DNA from: Streptomyces sp. NBC_01335 | Lineage (GTDB): Bacteria; Actinomycetota; Actinomycetes; Streptomycetales; Streptomycetaceae | Length of the DNA: 64,000 nucleotides | Direction of reading: 5' to 3' | Assembly (NCBI RefSeq): GCF_035953295.1 | Contig: NZ_CP108370.1 | Span: 1,674,001-1,738,000, forward strand | In this document: positions 15,932-24,897 of the stretch, piece by piece | How the letters are laid out: every line of letters starts with the position of its first letter | Numbering within the stretch: the first letter of the stretch is position 1 | The notes under the pieces: generated by a model | What the model saw: the letters and a program-made list of their open reading frames with translations, nothing else | What the model was told of the DNA's origin: nothing | Database searches by the model: none | Translations under genes and position numbers: made by a program

Positions 15932-16702
15932 ATGTCGGCTGCCGAGTCTGGTGGGGCGCAGGTCAAGTCCGCGGTACGGACGGTGGAGCTCCTCGAATAC
16001 TTCGCGGGGCGCCCCGGAATGCACTCCCTCGCCGCCGTGCAGGAGGCGGTGGGCTACCCCAAGTCCAGTCTCTACATGCTGCTGCGCACCCTCGTCGAGC
16101 TCGGCTGGGTGGAGACCGACGCCACCGGCACCCGGTACGGCATCGGGGTGCGCGCCCTGCTGGTCGGCACCTCGTACATCGACGGCGACGAGGTGGTGGC
16201 GGCGGCCCGCCCCACCCTCGACCGGCTCTCCGACGACACCACGGAGACCATCCACCTGGCCAGGCTCGACGGTACCAACGTGGTGTACCTCGCGACCAGG
16301 CAGTCCCAGCACTACCTGCGCCCCTTCACCCGCGTCGGCCGCCGGCTGCCCGCCCACTCCACCTCGCTGGGCAAGGCGCTGCTGGCCACCCACAGCGACG
16401 AGCAGGTGCGCAAGATGCTCCCCGAGACGCTCCCGGCGCTGACCGAGCACACCCTGACCGACCGCGAGCAGCTCATCGAGGAACTGCACACCATCCGTGA
16501 GCAGGGGTACGCGGTGGACCGCGAGGAGAACACGCTGGGGCTGCGCTGCTTCGGCGTGGCGATCCCCTACCGGACGCCCTCGCGCGACGCCATCAGCTGC
16601 TCGGTGCCGGTCGCCCGGCTCACCCCCGCCCACGAGCAGACGGTGAAGGACGCGCTCTTCGACGCCCGCGACCGGCTGACGCTGGCGACCCGCCGCCTCT
16701 GA
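15932..16702 (+). CDS. IclR-family transcriptional regulator
   Basis: A 256-residue regulator. The winged helix is at about 14-75 (SAVRTVELLEYFAGRPG, then VGYPKSSLYMLLRTLVELGWV) and the GAF-like IclR effector domain follows at 80-250 with RLPAHSTSLGKALLA and GYAVDREENTLGLRCF. It is divergent from the alpha-ketoglutarate semialdehyde dehydrogenase operon and probably controls it in response to a sugar acid or keto acid. The frame is open to 15821, but the ATG at 15932 has GGGCGAGGGCG ahead of it and begins the conserved region; an ATG at 15914 is an alternative. Confidence 0.9.
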   Translation: MSAAESGGAQVKSAVRTVELLEYFAGRPGMHSLAAVQEAVGYPKSSLYMLLRTLVELGWVETDATGTRYGIGVRALLVGTSYIDGDEVVAAARPTLDRLSDDTTETIHLARLDGTNVVYLATRQSQHYLRPFTRVGRRLPAHSTSLGKALLATHSDEQVRKMLPETLPALTEHTLTDREQLIEELHTIREQGYAVDREENTLGLRCFGVAIPYRTPSRDAISCSVPVARLTPAHEQTVKDALFDARDRLTLATRRL

Positions 16703-16807
16703 CCGCACCGGCCGGGTTCCCGGAAGGCGGGCCGGGCCGCCTGAGAAATCGGTGAGAAGCGGCACAACCGGGAACATCCGCCGCTCTCCCGCTCGTCCCC
16801 CATCGGG

Positions 16808-18259
16808 ATGAACAAGACGATCAGGCGTACTTCGGTCTTCTGCCTGCTCCTGGTGCTCTCGCTGCTGGTGCGGGCGACCTGGGTGCAGGTGTACGACGCG
16901 AAGGCACTCGCGGACAACGGCAACAACCGGCGGAACACCATCGCGCAGTACGCGCAGCCGCTCGGTGACATCATCGTGGCCGGTTCCTCGGTCACCGGAT
17001 CGCGGAGGACGGAGAGCGGAGATCTCGCGTACAGACGCACCTACGAGAACGGCGCGCTCTATGCCGCCGTCACCGGCTACAGCTCGCAGGCGTACGGCTC
17101 CACCCAGCTGGAGGGCATCTACGGCTCGGTGCTCGACGGCACGGACGACCGGCTGAAGAACCCCGCCGACGTGATCACCGGCGAGCAGGCCAAGCCGGGC
17201 GACGTGCTGACGACGATCGACCCGGACGTGCAGAAGGCGGCGTACGAGGCGCTCGGCGACGACAAGGGCGCGGCGGTCGCGATGGACCCGAAGACCGGCC
17301 GGATCCTCGGCATGGTCTCCACCCCGTCGTACGACCCGTCGACGATCAGCGGGACCACGGACCAGGACGCCTGGCAGAAGCTGCTGGACGACCCCGACAA
17401 GTCGCTGGTCAACCGCGCGCTGCGGCAGCCGCTGGCGCCGGGTTCGACGTTCAAGCTGGTGGTGGCGTCGGCCGCGCTGGAGAACGGCCTGTACGACTCC
17501 GTGGACCAGGCCACCGACAGCCCCGACCCCTTCACCCTGCCCGGCACCACGACCGTCCTGCGGAACGAGAGCGCCTCCGCGCCCTGCGAGAACGCCACCC
17601 TGCGCACCGCGCTCCAGTACTCCTGCAACAACGTCTTCGCCAAGGTGGCGGCCGACCTCGGCCAGGAGAAGCTGCGGGCGATGGCGGAGAAGTTCGGGTT
17701 CAACGTGGAGAAGCTCGACGTGCCGGTGCGCGCCTCGGCGAGCGTGTACCCGGAGAAGATGGACAGCGCGCAGACCGCGCTCACCGGCATCGGCCAGTTC
17801 GAGGTGACGGCCACCCCGATGCAGATGGCGATGGTCTCCGCGGCGCTCGCCGACAACGGCGAGCTGGCCGCCCCGCACATGGTCTCCTCGGTCACCGACG
17901 CCAAGGGCTCGCCGCTCCAGGAGTACGCGGACGGCGACACCGAGCGCGTGGTGTCGGAGCGGACCGCCGCCCAGTTGCGCAGCGCGATGGTGACGGTGGT
18001 CGAGGACGGTACGGGCACCAACGCCCGGATCGACGGCGCCGAGGTGGGCGGCAAGACGGGTACGGCCCAGAACGGCGTGGACAACGGGAACACCCCGTAC
18101 GCCTGGTTCACCTCGTACGCGAAGGACGACGCCTCCGGCAAGGAGGTGGCGGTCGCCGTGGTCGTGGAGGACTCGGGGGCGGCCCGCTCCGAGGTCAGCG
18201 GCAACGGCCTGGCCGCGCCCATCGCGCAGAAGATGATGAAGGCGGCGCTCGCGCGGTGA
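16808..18259 (+). CDS. Class B penicillin-binding protein (transpeptidase)
   Basis: A 483-residue peptidoglycan transpeptidase resembling actinobacterial PbpA. One N-terminal membrane anchor (SVFCLLLVLSLLVRATWV) is followed by a dimerisation region (NNRRNTIAQYAQPLGDI) and the catalytic domain with all three motifs: SxxK in PGSTFK (Ser about 211), SxN in YSCNN (about 271) and KTG in GGKTGTA (about 415). It acts outside the membrane in cell-wall cross-linking during growth or sporulation. Unlike the usual pbpA, no ftsW/rodA partner or kinase gene is adjacent, so it is a solitary paralogue. A tandem repeat begins within its last codons. Confidence 0.93.
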   Translation: MNKTIRRTSVFCLLLVLSLLVRATWVQVYDAKALADNGNNRRNTIAQYAQPLGDIIVAGSSVTGSRRTESGDLAYRRTYENGALYAAVTGYSSQAYGSTQLEGIYGSVLDGTDDRLKNPADVITGEQAKPGDVLTTIDPDVQKAAYEALGDDKGAAVAMDPKTGRILGMVSTPSYDPSTISGTTDQDAWQKLLDDPDKSLVNRALRQPLAPGSTFKLVVASAALENGLYDSVDQATDSPDPFTLPGTTTVLRNESASAPCENATLRTALQYSCNNVFAKVAADLGQEKLRAMAEKFGFNVEKLDVPVRASASVYPEKMDSAQTALTGIGQFEVTATPMQMAMVSAALADNGELAAPHMVSSVTDAKGSPLQEYADGDTERVVSERTAAQLRSAMVTVVEDGTGTNARIDGAEVGGKTGTAQNGVDNGNTPYAWFTSYAKDDASGKEVAVAVVVEDSGAARSEVSGNGLAAPIAQKMMKAALAR

Positions 18260-18325
18260 GGGCGGCGCTCGCCGGATGACGGCGGGCGCTCGCCGGGTGA
18301 GAGCGGGCGCTCGCCGGGTGAGAGC
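18241..18325. repeat. Imperfect tandem repeats (20-22 bp, about four units)
   Basis: Four consecutive copies of a GGCGGGCGCTCGCCGGGTGA-like unit begin at 18241, inside the PBP 3' end, and run to the terminator at 18326. The last two copies (18281-18302 and 18303-18323) are nearly identical. The first ends with the PBP stop codon. Confidence 0.75.
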
Positions 18326-18355
18326 GGGCCGGCCCCCTGGTACGGGGGCCGGCCC
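18326..18355. terminator. Bidirectional terminator, perfect 12-bp stem
   Basis: GGGCCGGCCCCC (18326-18337) pairs with GGGGGCCGGCCC (18344-18355), loop TGGTAC. It separates the convergent PBP and DUF1906 genes. Confidence 0.85.
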
Positions 18356-18383
18356 GTTCTCCGTACCGTGCGGGGCGTGCGGG

Positions 18384-19214
18384 TCAGCCGACGAGGGCGA
18401 CCGGGGCGTCCCAGGAGTCGCGGTCGACGGTCAGGGTGTAACCGCCGCGCTTCTCCTTGCTGTTGACCTTGTACTGGTGGGCCCGGCTGTGGTCGGTGAA
18501 GAGCGTCTTGCTCCACGGCCAGTCGGTCGTGGTGGTGGACTTGCCGTCCCAGAGCGCGTACCAGAGGTTGCCCGGCAGGTCGGTCTTGTTGGTCGCCGTG
18601 GCGATGGCCTTGGCGCTGGAGCTGCTGAAGCCGTAGAACCCGGCCCGGTAGGTCTTGGCGCGCAGGGTCTTGGTGAACGAGCGGACGTAGGTCAGGACCG
18701 CGTCGTTGCACGCCTTGTCCGTGATCGTGTACGGCTCCATGTCGAGGTAGACCGGGCTGCCGGCCTTCATGCCGAGCGCCGCCGCCCTGGCGACCGCGTC
18801 GTTGCCGTCCTTGACGCCGAGGGAGGCGGCCGTGGCAGCGGTCATCTTCTCCGGGTTGGAGCTCTTCTGGCACGGCGGCTGGGCGCCCACGTAGAGCGGG
18901 ATGAGCTTCCAGCCCGCGGAGTTGACCGACTTCACCCAGGAAGAGGTCAGGTTGGGCTGGGCGCAGCCCCGGTTCTTGCCCCCGATGTAGACGGCGGCGC
19001 CGCCGTAGAACTTGTCGGCCTTCCACGCCTTCATCGCGGCGAGCGACGGCGCGGTGCAGGTGTCGAACGCCTGGCCCGTGAAGGTCTTCTGCGCGGGCCA
19101 GGTGGTGGCCGCCATCGAGGTCTGGGCCACGAACCCGGACCCCACGACGGCGACCGCGGCCGCCGCCCCCCAGGCGATGTAGCGGCCCTTCTTGGACAAA
19201 CGGTGCTTGGACAA
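18384..19214 (-). CDS. Secreted DUF1906 glycoside-hydrolase-like protein (Rv2525c-like)
   Basis: A 276-residue secreted protein. Residues 1-36 are a signal peptide (KKGRYIAWGAAAAVAVVGSG). The mature part is the DUF1906 TIM-barrel, related in shape to GH25 lysozymes: FDTCTAPSLAAMKAW opens the barrel, YIGGKNRGCAQPNLT and PVYLDMEPY carry barrel strands with an acidic residue at the GH25 catalytic position, and FYGFSSSSAKAI and WYALWDGKS follow. Rv2525c relatives are linked to cell-wall homeostasis. The only frame-compatible start before the signal peptide is TTG (19212-19214), preceded by a GGGGTGGGGG tract. This is a rare start, and could hold expression low. Confidence 0.83.
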   Translation of the reverse strand: MSKHRLSKKGRYIAWGAAAAVAVVGSGFVAQTSMAATTWPAQKTFTGQAFDTCTAPSLAAMKAWKADKFYGGAAVYIGGKNRGCAQPNLTSSWVKSVNSAGWKLIPLYVGAQPPCQKSSNPEKMTAATAASLGVKDGNDAVARAAALGMKAGSPVYLDMEPYTITDKACNDAVLTYVRSFTKTLRAKTYRAGFYGFSSSSAKAIATATNKTDLPGNLWYALWDGKSTTTTDWPWSKTLFTDHSRAHQYKVNSKEKRGGYTLTVDRDSWDAPVALVG

Positions 19215-19419
19215 TCCCCCACCCCATTCGGATTCGTGCCTCCGGCCGTGAGCCGTGCCGGGCGTGGTCGGAGCGCGGCCGGAGCACGGAAGACGGCGCC
19301 CGTGGACGGGCGTTCGGAGCGGAAGGCACCATAACCGACTTCACCGGCATGACCGGCGGCGGGGTCCGTCCTCAGGCGTGGACGCCCGCCACCGGGTCAG
19401 CCGGCCGTGTGTCCGGGGC

Positions 19420-20928
19420 TCACTTCACGCCGAGCAGCTGCTCGATCGGGTCGATCGCGAAGTACACCACGAACAGGGCGGAGGTGGCCCACAGCAGCCA
19501 GTGGACCTCCCGCGCCTTGCCGAGGGCCGCCTTGATCACGACGTAGGCGAGGAAGCCCGCGCCGATGCCGTTGGTGATGGAGTACGTGAACGGCATGACG
19601 GCGATCGTCAGGAACGCCGGGATGGCGATCTCGTAGCTCTCCCACTCGATGTGGCGGACCTGCGCCATCAGCAGGAAGCCGACCGCGATGAGCGCCGGGG
19701 CCGCGGCCTGGGCCGGGACGACGGTGGCCAGCGGGGTGAGGAAGAGCGCGACGGCGAAGAGGGCGCCGGTGACCAGGGAGGCGAAGCCGGTACGGGCGCC
19801 CTCGCCGACGCCGGCCGCCGACTCGATGTAAGCCGTGTTGGAGGAGGCCGAGGCGGCTCCGCCGACGGCGGCGGCCGCTCCGTCGATCAGGAGGACGCGG
19901 CCGATGTTCGGGACGTCGCCCTTCTCGTCGAGCAGCCCGGCCTCCTGGGAGACACCGACGACCGTGCCCATGGTGTCGAAGAAGTCGCTGAGGATCAGGG
20001 TGAAGATCAGCAGGACGATGGTGACCACGCCGACCTGCTGGAAGGCGCCGAAGAGGCTGAAGGAGCCGACGAGCCCGAAGTCGGGGGCGGCGACGAGGTC
20101 CTCGGGGACCTCGGGGACGGTCAGGCCCCAGGCGGTCGGCGCGATGTCGGCGATCGAGTTGACGACGACGGCCAGGACGGTGCTGACCACGATGCTGATG
20201 AGGATGGCGCCCTTCACCTTGCGGGCCATCAGGGCGACGGTGAGCAGCACGCCGACGCAGAAGACCAGCACCGGCCAGCCGGTGAGGTGTCCGACCGCGC
20301 CGAGCTGTACGGGCGTGGAGCCGGTCTCGCCGGGGATGCGGGTGACGAACCCGGCGTCGACGAAGCCGATGAACGCGATGAAGAGCCCGATGCCGACGCT
20401 GATGGCCTGCTTGAGGGCGGGCGGGATCGCGCGCATCACGGCCTCGCGCAGCCCGGTGACGACCAGGACGCAGATGATGAGCCCTTCGAGGACGACCAGG
20501 CCCATCGCGTCGGGCCAGCTCATCAGCGGGGCGATCTGGAACGCGACGACCGCGTTGAGGCCGAGGCCGGCGGCGATGGCGAGCGGGAGGTTGCCGCCGA
20601 GTCCCATGATCGCGGTCATCACCGCCGCCACCAGTGCGGTGACGGTGACGAGTTGGGGCGTGGAGAGGTGCGCGCCGAACTTGTCCTCGGCCGAGCCGAG
20701 GATGATCGGGTTGAGGACCAGGATGTACGCCATCGTGAAGAAGGTCGCGAAGCCGCCGCGTATCTCGCGGGCGAAGCTCGATCCGCGGGCGGTGATCGCG
20801 AAGTAGCGGTCCAGCGCGTTGCTGGGGGCCGCGGTCGGGCCCGCGGCCGGCGCGGTCTCCGGTGCCGCCGGCGCTTCCGGTGTTTCGGGTGCCGCTGGTG
20901 CCTGTGGTGCTTCCGGCGTGTCCGGCAT
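19420..20928 (-). CDS. NCS2/AzgA-type purine (guanine/hypoxanthine) permease
   Basis: A 502-residue membrane transporter. The first 36 residues are an unusual Pro/Ala/Glu-rich cytoplasmic tail with repeats of PEAPxAPxxPET. The core matches AzgA/PbuG-type permeases: FFTMAYILVLNPIILG, GLGLNAVVAFQIA, SDFFDTMGTVVGVSQEAG, SASSNTAYIESAAGVGEGARTG, and a SITNGIGAGFLAY end. Proton-coupled uptake of guanine, hypoxanthine or adenine is the family role. GAGGAG precedes the ATG. It stands alone, divergent from an ECF sigma factor gene; no purine-salvage neighbour was seen. Confidence 0.92.
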   Translation of the reverse strand: MPDTPEAPQAPAAPETPEAPAAPETAPAAGPTAAPSNALDRYFAITARGSSFAREIRGGFATFFTMAYILVLNPIILGSAEDKFGAHLSTPQLVTVTALVAAVMTAIMGLGGNLPLAIAAGLGLNAVVAFQIAPLMSWPDAMGLVVLEGLIICVLVVTGLREAVMRAIPPALKQAISVGIGLFIAFIGFVDAGFVTRIPGETGSTPVQLGAVGHLTGWPVLVFCVGVLLTVALMARKVKGAILISIVVSTVLAVVVNSIADIAPTAWGLTVPEVPEDLVAAPDFGLVGSFSLFGAFQQVGVVTIVLLIFTLILSDFFDTMGTVVGVSQEAGLLDEKGDVPNIGRVLLIDGAAAAVGGAASASSNTAYIESAAGVGEGARTGFASLVTGALFAVALFLTPLATVVPAQAAAPALIAVGFLLMAQVRHIEWESYEIAIPAFLTIAVMPFTYSITNGIGAGFLAYVVIKAALGKAREVHWLLWATSALFVVYFAIDPIEQLLGVK

Positions 20929-21161
20929 GGCGCTCCTCGTGGTGTGAGTGGTCTGCGGGGCGAGTGACTGAATGTTCCCCTGTCGAAAGGGGGTTCAGGT
21001 TTTCGCCGTGTTACGCCTTACTTGGAGTGACACCCGCTTCACAGCGCTTCCGAGGTGCGCTGGTACGCTCTCGCACCGCTCGCACCCCTGGGTGCCGCTG
21101 AGGGAACGTACACAGCCACCGCGGTTCGCGTACAGGGATTCGAGAGCAGGGAGAGGTACCC

Positions 21162-21737
21162 GTGGGCACTGTGGTCGACGCTGCCGCTGCCGCCGAGTTC
21201 CATCAGTTCTTCGAGGCGCACTATGCCGAACTGGCCCGTCTCGCACACCTGTTGACAGGCGAGGCGGATGCGGCCGATGATCTGGCCGCCGACGCCCTGA
21301 TGGCTCTCTGGCACCGCTGGGACCGGATGAGGGAGGCCGATCATCCCGTCGCGTACGCGCGCGGGGTCGTCGCCAACCTGGCGCGGACCCGGATCCGGGG
21401 CGCGGTGCGCGAGCGCCGCAGGATCGCGCTGTTCTGGGCACCGCGCTCCGGGGCGGGCGACGGGTTCGCCGTCGACGCCCCCGACGTACCGACCGTGGTG
21501 GACGTCCAAGAGGCCCTGCGTAAGCTGCCGTTCAGGAAGCGGGCCTGCGTCGTGCTGCGGCACGCGTTCGACCTGTCCGAGCGGGACACGTCGTTGGTCC
21601 TCGGGATATCGGTCGGTACGGTCAAGAGCCAGACCTCCCGGGGCTTGGCGGAGTTGCAGCGGCTGCTCGGCCCCGAGACGGGCCCGGCTCCGGCACGGGT
21701 GGCCGTGGCGGGGCAGCCCGGCGGAGGAAGGCATTGA
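21162..21737 (+). CDS. ECF (SigE-family) RNA polymerase sigma factor
   Basis: A 191-residue sigma-70-family factor with only regions 2 and 4. Region 2 spans about 12-75 (FEAHYAELARLAHLLTG...DDLAADALMALWHRWDRM) and region 4 about 115-165 (LPFRKRACVVLRHAFDLSE, then LGISVGTVKSQTSRGLAELQ). The start is GTG with GGGAGAGG 6-13 bases upstream. Its stop overlaps the next gene's ATG by one base (TGATG), which indicates coupling to a membrane partner likely to be its anti-sigma factor. GGAAC at 21103-21107 may be an autoregulatory ECF -35 element; this is weak. Confidence 0.92.
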   Translation: MGTVVDAAAAAEFHQFFEAHYAELARLAHLLTGEADAADDLAADALMALWHRWDRMREADHPVAYARGVVANLARTRIRGAVRERRRIALFWAPRSGAGDGFAVDAPDVPTVVDVQEALRKLPFRKRACVVLRHAFDLSERDTSLVLGISVGTVKSQTSRGLAELQRLLGPETGPAPARVAVAGQPGGGRH

Positions 21738-22450
21738 TGGACGAGGAGCTGCGGGAGCGTCTGCGCGGTGCGGCGCTGGAGCATCGCCCGGACCGCGAGC
21801 GGATGTGGGCGCGGATCGAGCGCGGGATGACGCAGGACCCGCCGCCCGGACGCGTGGCACGCCCGCCGCGCGCGCCGATGCCCAGGCTGCGGATCGCGGC
21901 GGCCGCGGCAGCGGTCTGCGGGGTCCTCGTGGCGGTCCCGCTCGCCGTCGCCTGGACGGCCCGCGACGGCGGTTCCGGGCAGCCGGTGGCGGCTTCGCCG
22001 AGCCGTACGGGGACGGCGCCCGCCCTCTCCGGGGAGCGCGGCGCCCAACTCCCGGCGGCGAACGGCCCGGTGTCCACCCGGGGCATGGTGGACCCCGGGT
22101 CCAACGCGTACTGGGCGCAGAGCGACGTACTGGTGACCGCGACCCGGCCGCTCACCTCCCTCACGGTGGAGCTGCGGGTCGCGCTGACCGGCGGGGTGAC
22201 CAAGACGGACGCGTGGACGTCCGGCCACAAGGAGGACTACACGCTCTCCATCGGCGAGGAGGGTGGCTTCCTCGTGTTCCGCTGGACCCTGCTGCCGGGC
22301 CGTACCGCCCCGGCGACCACCCTCACCTTCGCGGGGCAGTACAACCACGCGGAGGGCGAACGGGACGCGAGCCGCGACGACTTCACCGTGCACAGCACCT
22401 TCGACACCGGCGTGTCGGCGAGCGGCGGGACGTTCTCGCCCGCCGGCTGA
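21737..22450 (+). CDS. Single-pass membrane protein, probable regulator of the upstream sigma factor
   Basis: A 237-residue protein: cytoplasmic N-terminus (1-50, charged: DEELRERLRGAALEHRPDRERMWARIERG), one membrane span (about 53-72, IAAAAAAVCGVLVAVPLAVAW), and an extracytoplasmic beta-rich domain (100-237). The N-terminal helix before a span is the usual anti-sigma layout, but no zinc-binding HxxxCxxC motif of ZAS anti-sigma factors is present. The outside domain may sense an envelope signal. The start ATG at 21737 shares a base with the sigma gene stop, and GGAGGAAGG precedes it. Anti-sigma function is inferred from position and layout. It is followed by a strong hairpin. Confidence 0.72.
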   Translation: MDEELRERLRGAALEHRPDRERMWARIERGMTQDPPPGRVARPPRAPMPRLRIAAAAAAVCGVLVAVPLAVAWTARDGGSGQPVAASPSRTGTAPALSGERGAQLPAANGPVSTRGMVDPGSNAYWAQSDVLVTATRPLTSLTVELRVALTGGVTKTDAWTSGHKEDYTLSIGEEGGFLVFRWTLLPGRTAPATTLTFAGQYNHAEGERDASRDDFTVHSTFDTGVSASGGTFSPAG

Positions 22451-22485
22451 GCGGACGCGGGCCGGGAGCAGGCCAGAAAACCGCA

Positions 22486-22528
22486 GCGGGAGAGGGCGCG
22501 GACCCGCACAGTCCGCACGCTCTCCCGC
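22486..22528. terminator. Bidirectional terminator, 18-bp stem with two mismatches
   Basis: 22486-22503 pairs with 22511-22528 at 16 of 18 positions around loop CCGCACA. It separates the membrane regulator gene from the convergent pectate lyase gene. Confidence 0.75.
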
Positions 22529-22593
22529 CGGTGGAGGTCCCGCCCGGGGCGACCAGCAGTCGGCAGACGGCCGGCAGCCCCGGAGGGACGGGG

Positions 22594-23919
22594 TCAGCAG
22601 TGGCCGCCGGCTCCGGCCTGGCGGTCCACGAGCGCGGGAACGGCGCGCGGCGAGTCGACCTTGGTCCGCAGGACGGGGGTCCAGCCGGCGCCCGAGGCGA
22701 GCTGCTCGGCGGGGACGCCCGCGTTGTGGACGGCGATCAGGTCGGTCTTCCTGCCGTTGACGTAGTTGTCGCCCGCCGTGAGCGGCGACTCCTTCCACTT
22801 CTTCAGGATGAGCGCCGGGTCGTAGCCCGCGGGAAGGGTGAACGCGTTGTGCTCGGCGACGAGCTGGGACTCGATGCCGATGCCGTAGGTGTAGCCGTAC
22901 GGGCTGCCGGCCGTGGCCACGAAGTGGTTGTTGTACGAGTCGACCTGGCCGAAGCGGACGCGCGGAGCGCGCTCCTTCACGTCCTGGAAGAGGTTGTGGT
23001 GCAGGGTCACCCGGAGCTTGCCCCGGTCGGTCGCGCCCGCGCTGTCGCTGTTGCCGATGAGCATCGTCTTGTCGTGGTCCTTGAGGACGTTCCACGAGAC
23101 GGTGACCAGGTCCGCGCCGCGCACGATGTCGAAGAGCCCGTCGTGCTGCTGGTAGACCGTGCCGAAGTAGTGCGGCTGGGCCGAGTCGGGGCGGTCGCCG
23201 TCGCTGAAGGTGTTGTGGTCGACCCAGACGTGGGAGGAGCCGGTGACGACGAGGTTGTCGTACTCGGAGTTCCAGGCCCCGGTGTCGGTGTCGGTCGGGT
23301 CCCACTGCGGGAAGCAGTCGTAGGTGTCCTCGAAGGTCAGGTTGCGGACGATGACGTTCGAGACGTTCTTGATCTGGAGGCTGGCCCCGATGACGGTGGC
23401 GTCGTCGCCGACGCCGATCAGGGTGGTGTTCGAGGGGACCTCGACGTTGACGGCCGCCGCCTGGAGGGCGGCGGAGGCGGCGCGGGCGTCCTCCAGCGGG
23501 CCGCTGGGCACGGCGTCGGTGCCCCAGACCGCCGGGTCGTAGGCGGCGAGGTACTTCTCCAGGGTGTAGCCGCCGGTGTAGTAGTCCTCGCAGCCGATGG
23601 GGGTGCCGTTGACGTCGGAGTTGCCGTGGACGGTCCCGGCGATCTTGACGATCTTGGGCGCGTCACCGGCGTCCTCGAACGCCGCGATCAGCTCCGCACG
23701 GTTGGTCACCGTGTAGACGTGGTCGCGGGTGGCCTTCGAACCGCCGGTGGTCGAGCCGTCCGCGGCGGCCCAGCCGTCGTGGGCGGGGAGCACGGCGCGC
23801 TCGACCGGGTTCGCGTGCGGCCGGGAGGCGGCCTGGGCGGGCAGCGACACGGCGAGGGCGAGGGAGGCGCAGCCCATCACCACGGTGATGGCACGGATGT
23901 GACGCATGCGTGCGGGCAT
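22594..23919 (-). CDS. Secreted PL1 pectate lyase
   Basis: A 441-residue secreted polysaccharide lyase. Residues 1-30 are a signal peptide (RAITVVMGCASLALAVSLPAQA). The mature part is a parallel beta-helix of the PL1 family: NVIVRNLTFEDTYDCFPQWDP, SSHVWVDHNTFSDGDRPDS (calcium-binding Asp), LVTVSWNVLKDHDKTMLIG and ERAPRVRFGQVDSYNNHFV (catalytic Arg region). It cleaves homogalacturonan by beta-elimination outside the cell, leaving unsaturated ends. The ATG at 23917-23919 has GAAGGA before it; the open frame further up is not coding. The next gene upstream on this strand is the acetylesterase (107 bases away), so they likely share a transcript. Confidence 0.94.
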   Translation of the reverse strand: MPARMRHIRAITVVMGCASLALAVSLPAQAASRPHANPVERAVLPAHDGWAAADGSTTGGSKATRDHVYTVTNRAELIAAFEDAGDAPKIVKIAGTVHGNSDVNGTPIGCEDYYTGGYTLEKYLAAYDPAVWGTDAVPSGPLEDARAASAALQAAAVNVEVPSNTTLIGVGDDATVIGASLQIKNVSNVIVRNLTFEDTYDCFPQWDPTDTDTGAWNSEYDNLVVTGSSHVWVDHNTFSDGDRPDSAQPHYFGTVYQQHDGLFDIVRGADLVTVSWNVLKDHDKTMLIGNSDSAGATDRGKLRVTLHHNLFQDVKERAPRVRFGQVDSYNNHFVATAGSPYGYTYGIGIESQLVAEHNAFTLPAGYDPALILKKWKESPLTAGDNYVNGRKTDLIAVHNAGVPAEQLASGAGWTPVLRTKVDSPRAVPALVDRQAGAGGHC

Positions 23920-24026
23920 GGGGTTCCTTCGTTCGGTGCGACGGATGGGGGTGGGGAGTGCGACGGAGTGGGGGGACGGGCGGTGCCGGGGGTGGTGCCG
24001 TGGTCCGGTGGGGCGGAGATCGGGGG

Positions 24027-24851
24027 TCATGGCTGCGGCCAGGTGATCCACTCGGTGGGGACGGGGGCGTCGAGCCGGCGCACCTCGCCGGGCGCGAGCA
24101 CGCGGGCGTCCAGGAGGGCGCGGGCGGTCGTCCGGGCCACGTCGACGGCACCGCGCGGCTGGAGGTGCGTGTTGTCCTGCACCCCGTCCGGGTAGTTGGG
24201 GGACTCCCCGGGCGCCTGCCAGTTGAAGTAGTCCTGGGTGGCGTCCGGACCCAGCTGCTGCCAGCGGGCCAGGGTGAGTGCCTGGGCGTCGATCAGCGGT
24301 ACGCGTTCCTCGGCGGCCAGTGCCCGCATGGCGGCCGGGTACTCGCCGTGGCTCGGCTTGGCGGTGCCGTCCTCGGCGAAGCGGCGGCGCTCGATCGGGG
24401 TGAGCAGGACGGGCCGGGCGTGGCGCGCGCGGGCCTGGGTGACGTACGTCCGCAGGTGGTCCTGGTAGGTGGTCCAGGGGTCGGTGCCGCGCAGCGGGTC
24501 GGTGGTCTTCTCGTCGTTGTGCCCGAACTGGATGAGCAGGAAGTCACCGGCGCGGACGTCCACGAGCAGTGCGGCGAGCAGCCCCTCGTCGATGAAGCTC
24601 TTCGAACTGCGGCCGTTCATCGCGTGGTTGGCGACTCTCAGGCCGGGGCCGAGGAAGAACGGCAGGGCCATGCCCCAGCCGGTCTCGGGCGCCGCGTCCG
24701 CGTACTTCTGGGCCGCCGTCGAGTCGCCGGCGATGTGCAGGGTGCGGGGGCGGGGGCGCCGTCCGGCGCTCTTCGCCGTCGCCGGAGTGGCGGCGAGGGC
24801 CAGGGGCAGGGCCGCGAGTGCGGCCGCCGTCCGTCTGCGGGTGAGTGACAC
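24027..24851 (-). CDS. Secreted SGNH esterase, rhamnogalacturonan acetylesterase-like (CE12)
   Basis: A 274-residue secreted esterase. Residues 1-27 are a signal peptide. SGNH blocks: catalytic Ser in IAGDSTAAQK, Gly and Asn in NHAMNGRSSKSF and IQFGHNDEK, and Asp/His in QDNTHLQPRGA; this set is typical of rhamnogalacturonan acetylesterases of CE12. It removes acetyl groups from pectin so that lyases can reach the chain. The start is GTG (24849-24851) directly before the signal sequence, with AGG about 8-10 bases upstream. It lies between two pectin-degrading genes and the binding protein, all on the minus strand. Confidence 0.9.
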   Translation of the reverse strand: MSLTRRRTAAALAALPLALAATPATAKSAGRRPRPRTLHIAGDSTAAQKYADAAPETGWGMALPFFLGPGLRVANHAMNGRSSKSFIDEGLLAALLVDVRAGDFLLIQFGHNDEKTTDPLRGTDPWTTYQDHLRTYVTQARARHARPVLLTPIERRRFAEDGTAKPSHGEYPAAMRALAAEERVPLIDAQALTLARWQQLGPDATQDYFNWQAPGESPNYPDGVQDNTHLQPRGAVDVARTTARALLDARVLAPGEVRRLDAPVPTEWITWPQP

Positions 24852-24897
24852 GGTGTACCTGCCTCACTGGACGGGATGGAGGGGACGGGATGGAGAG

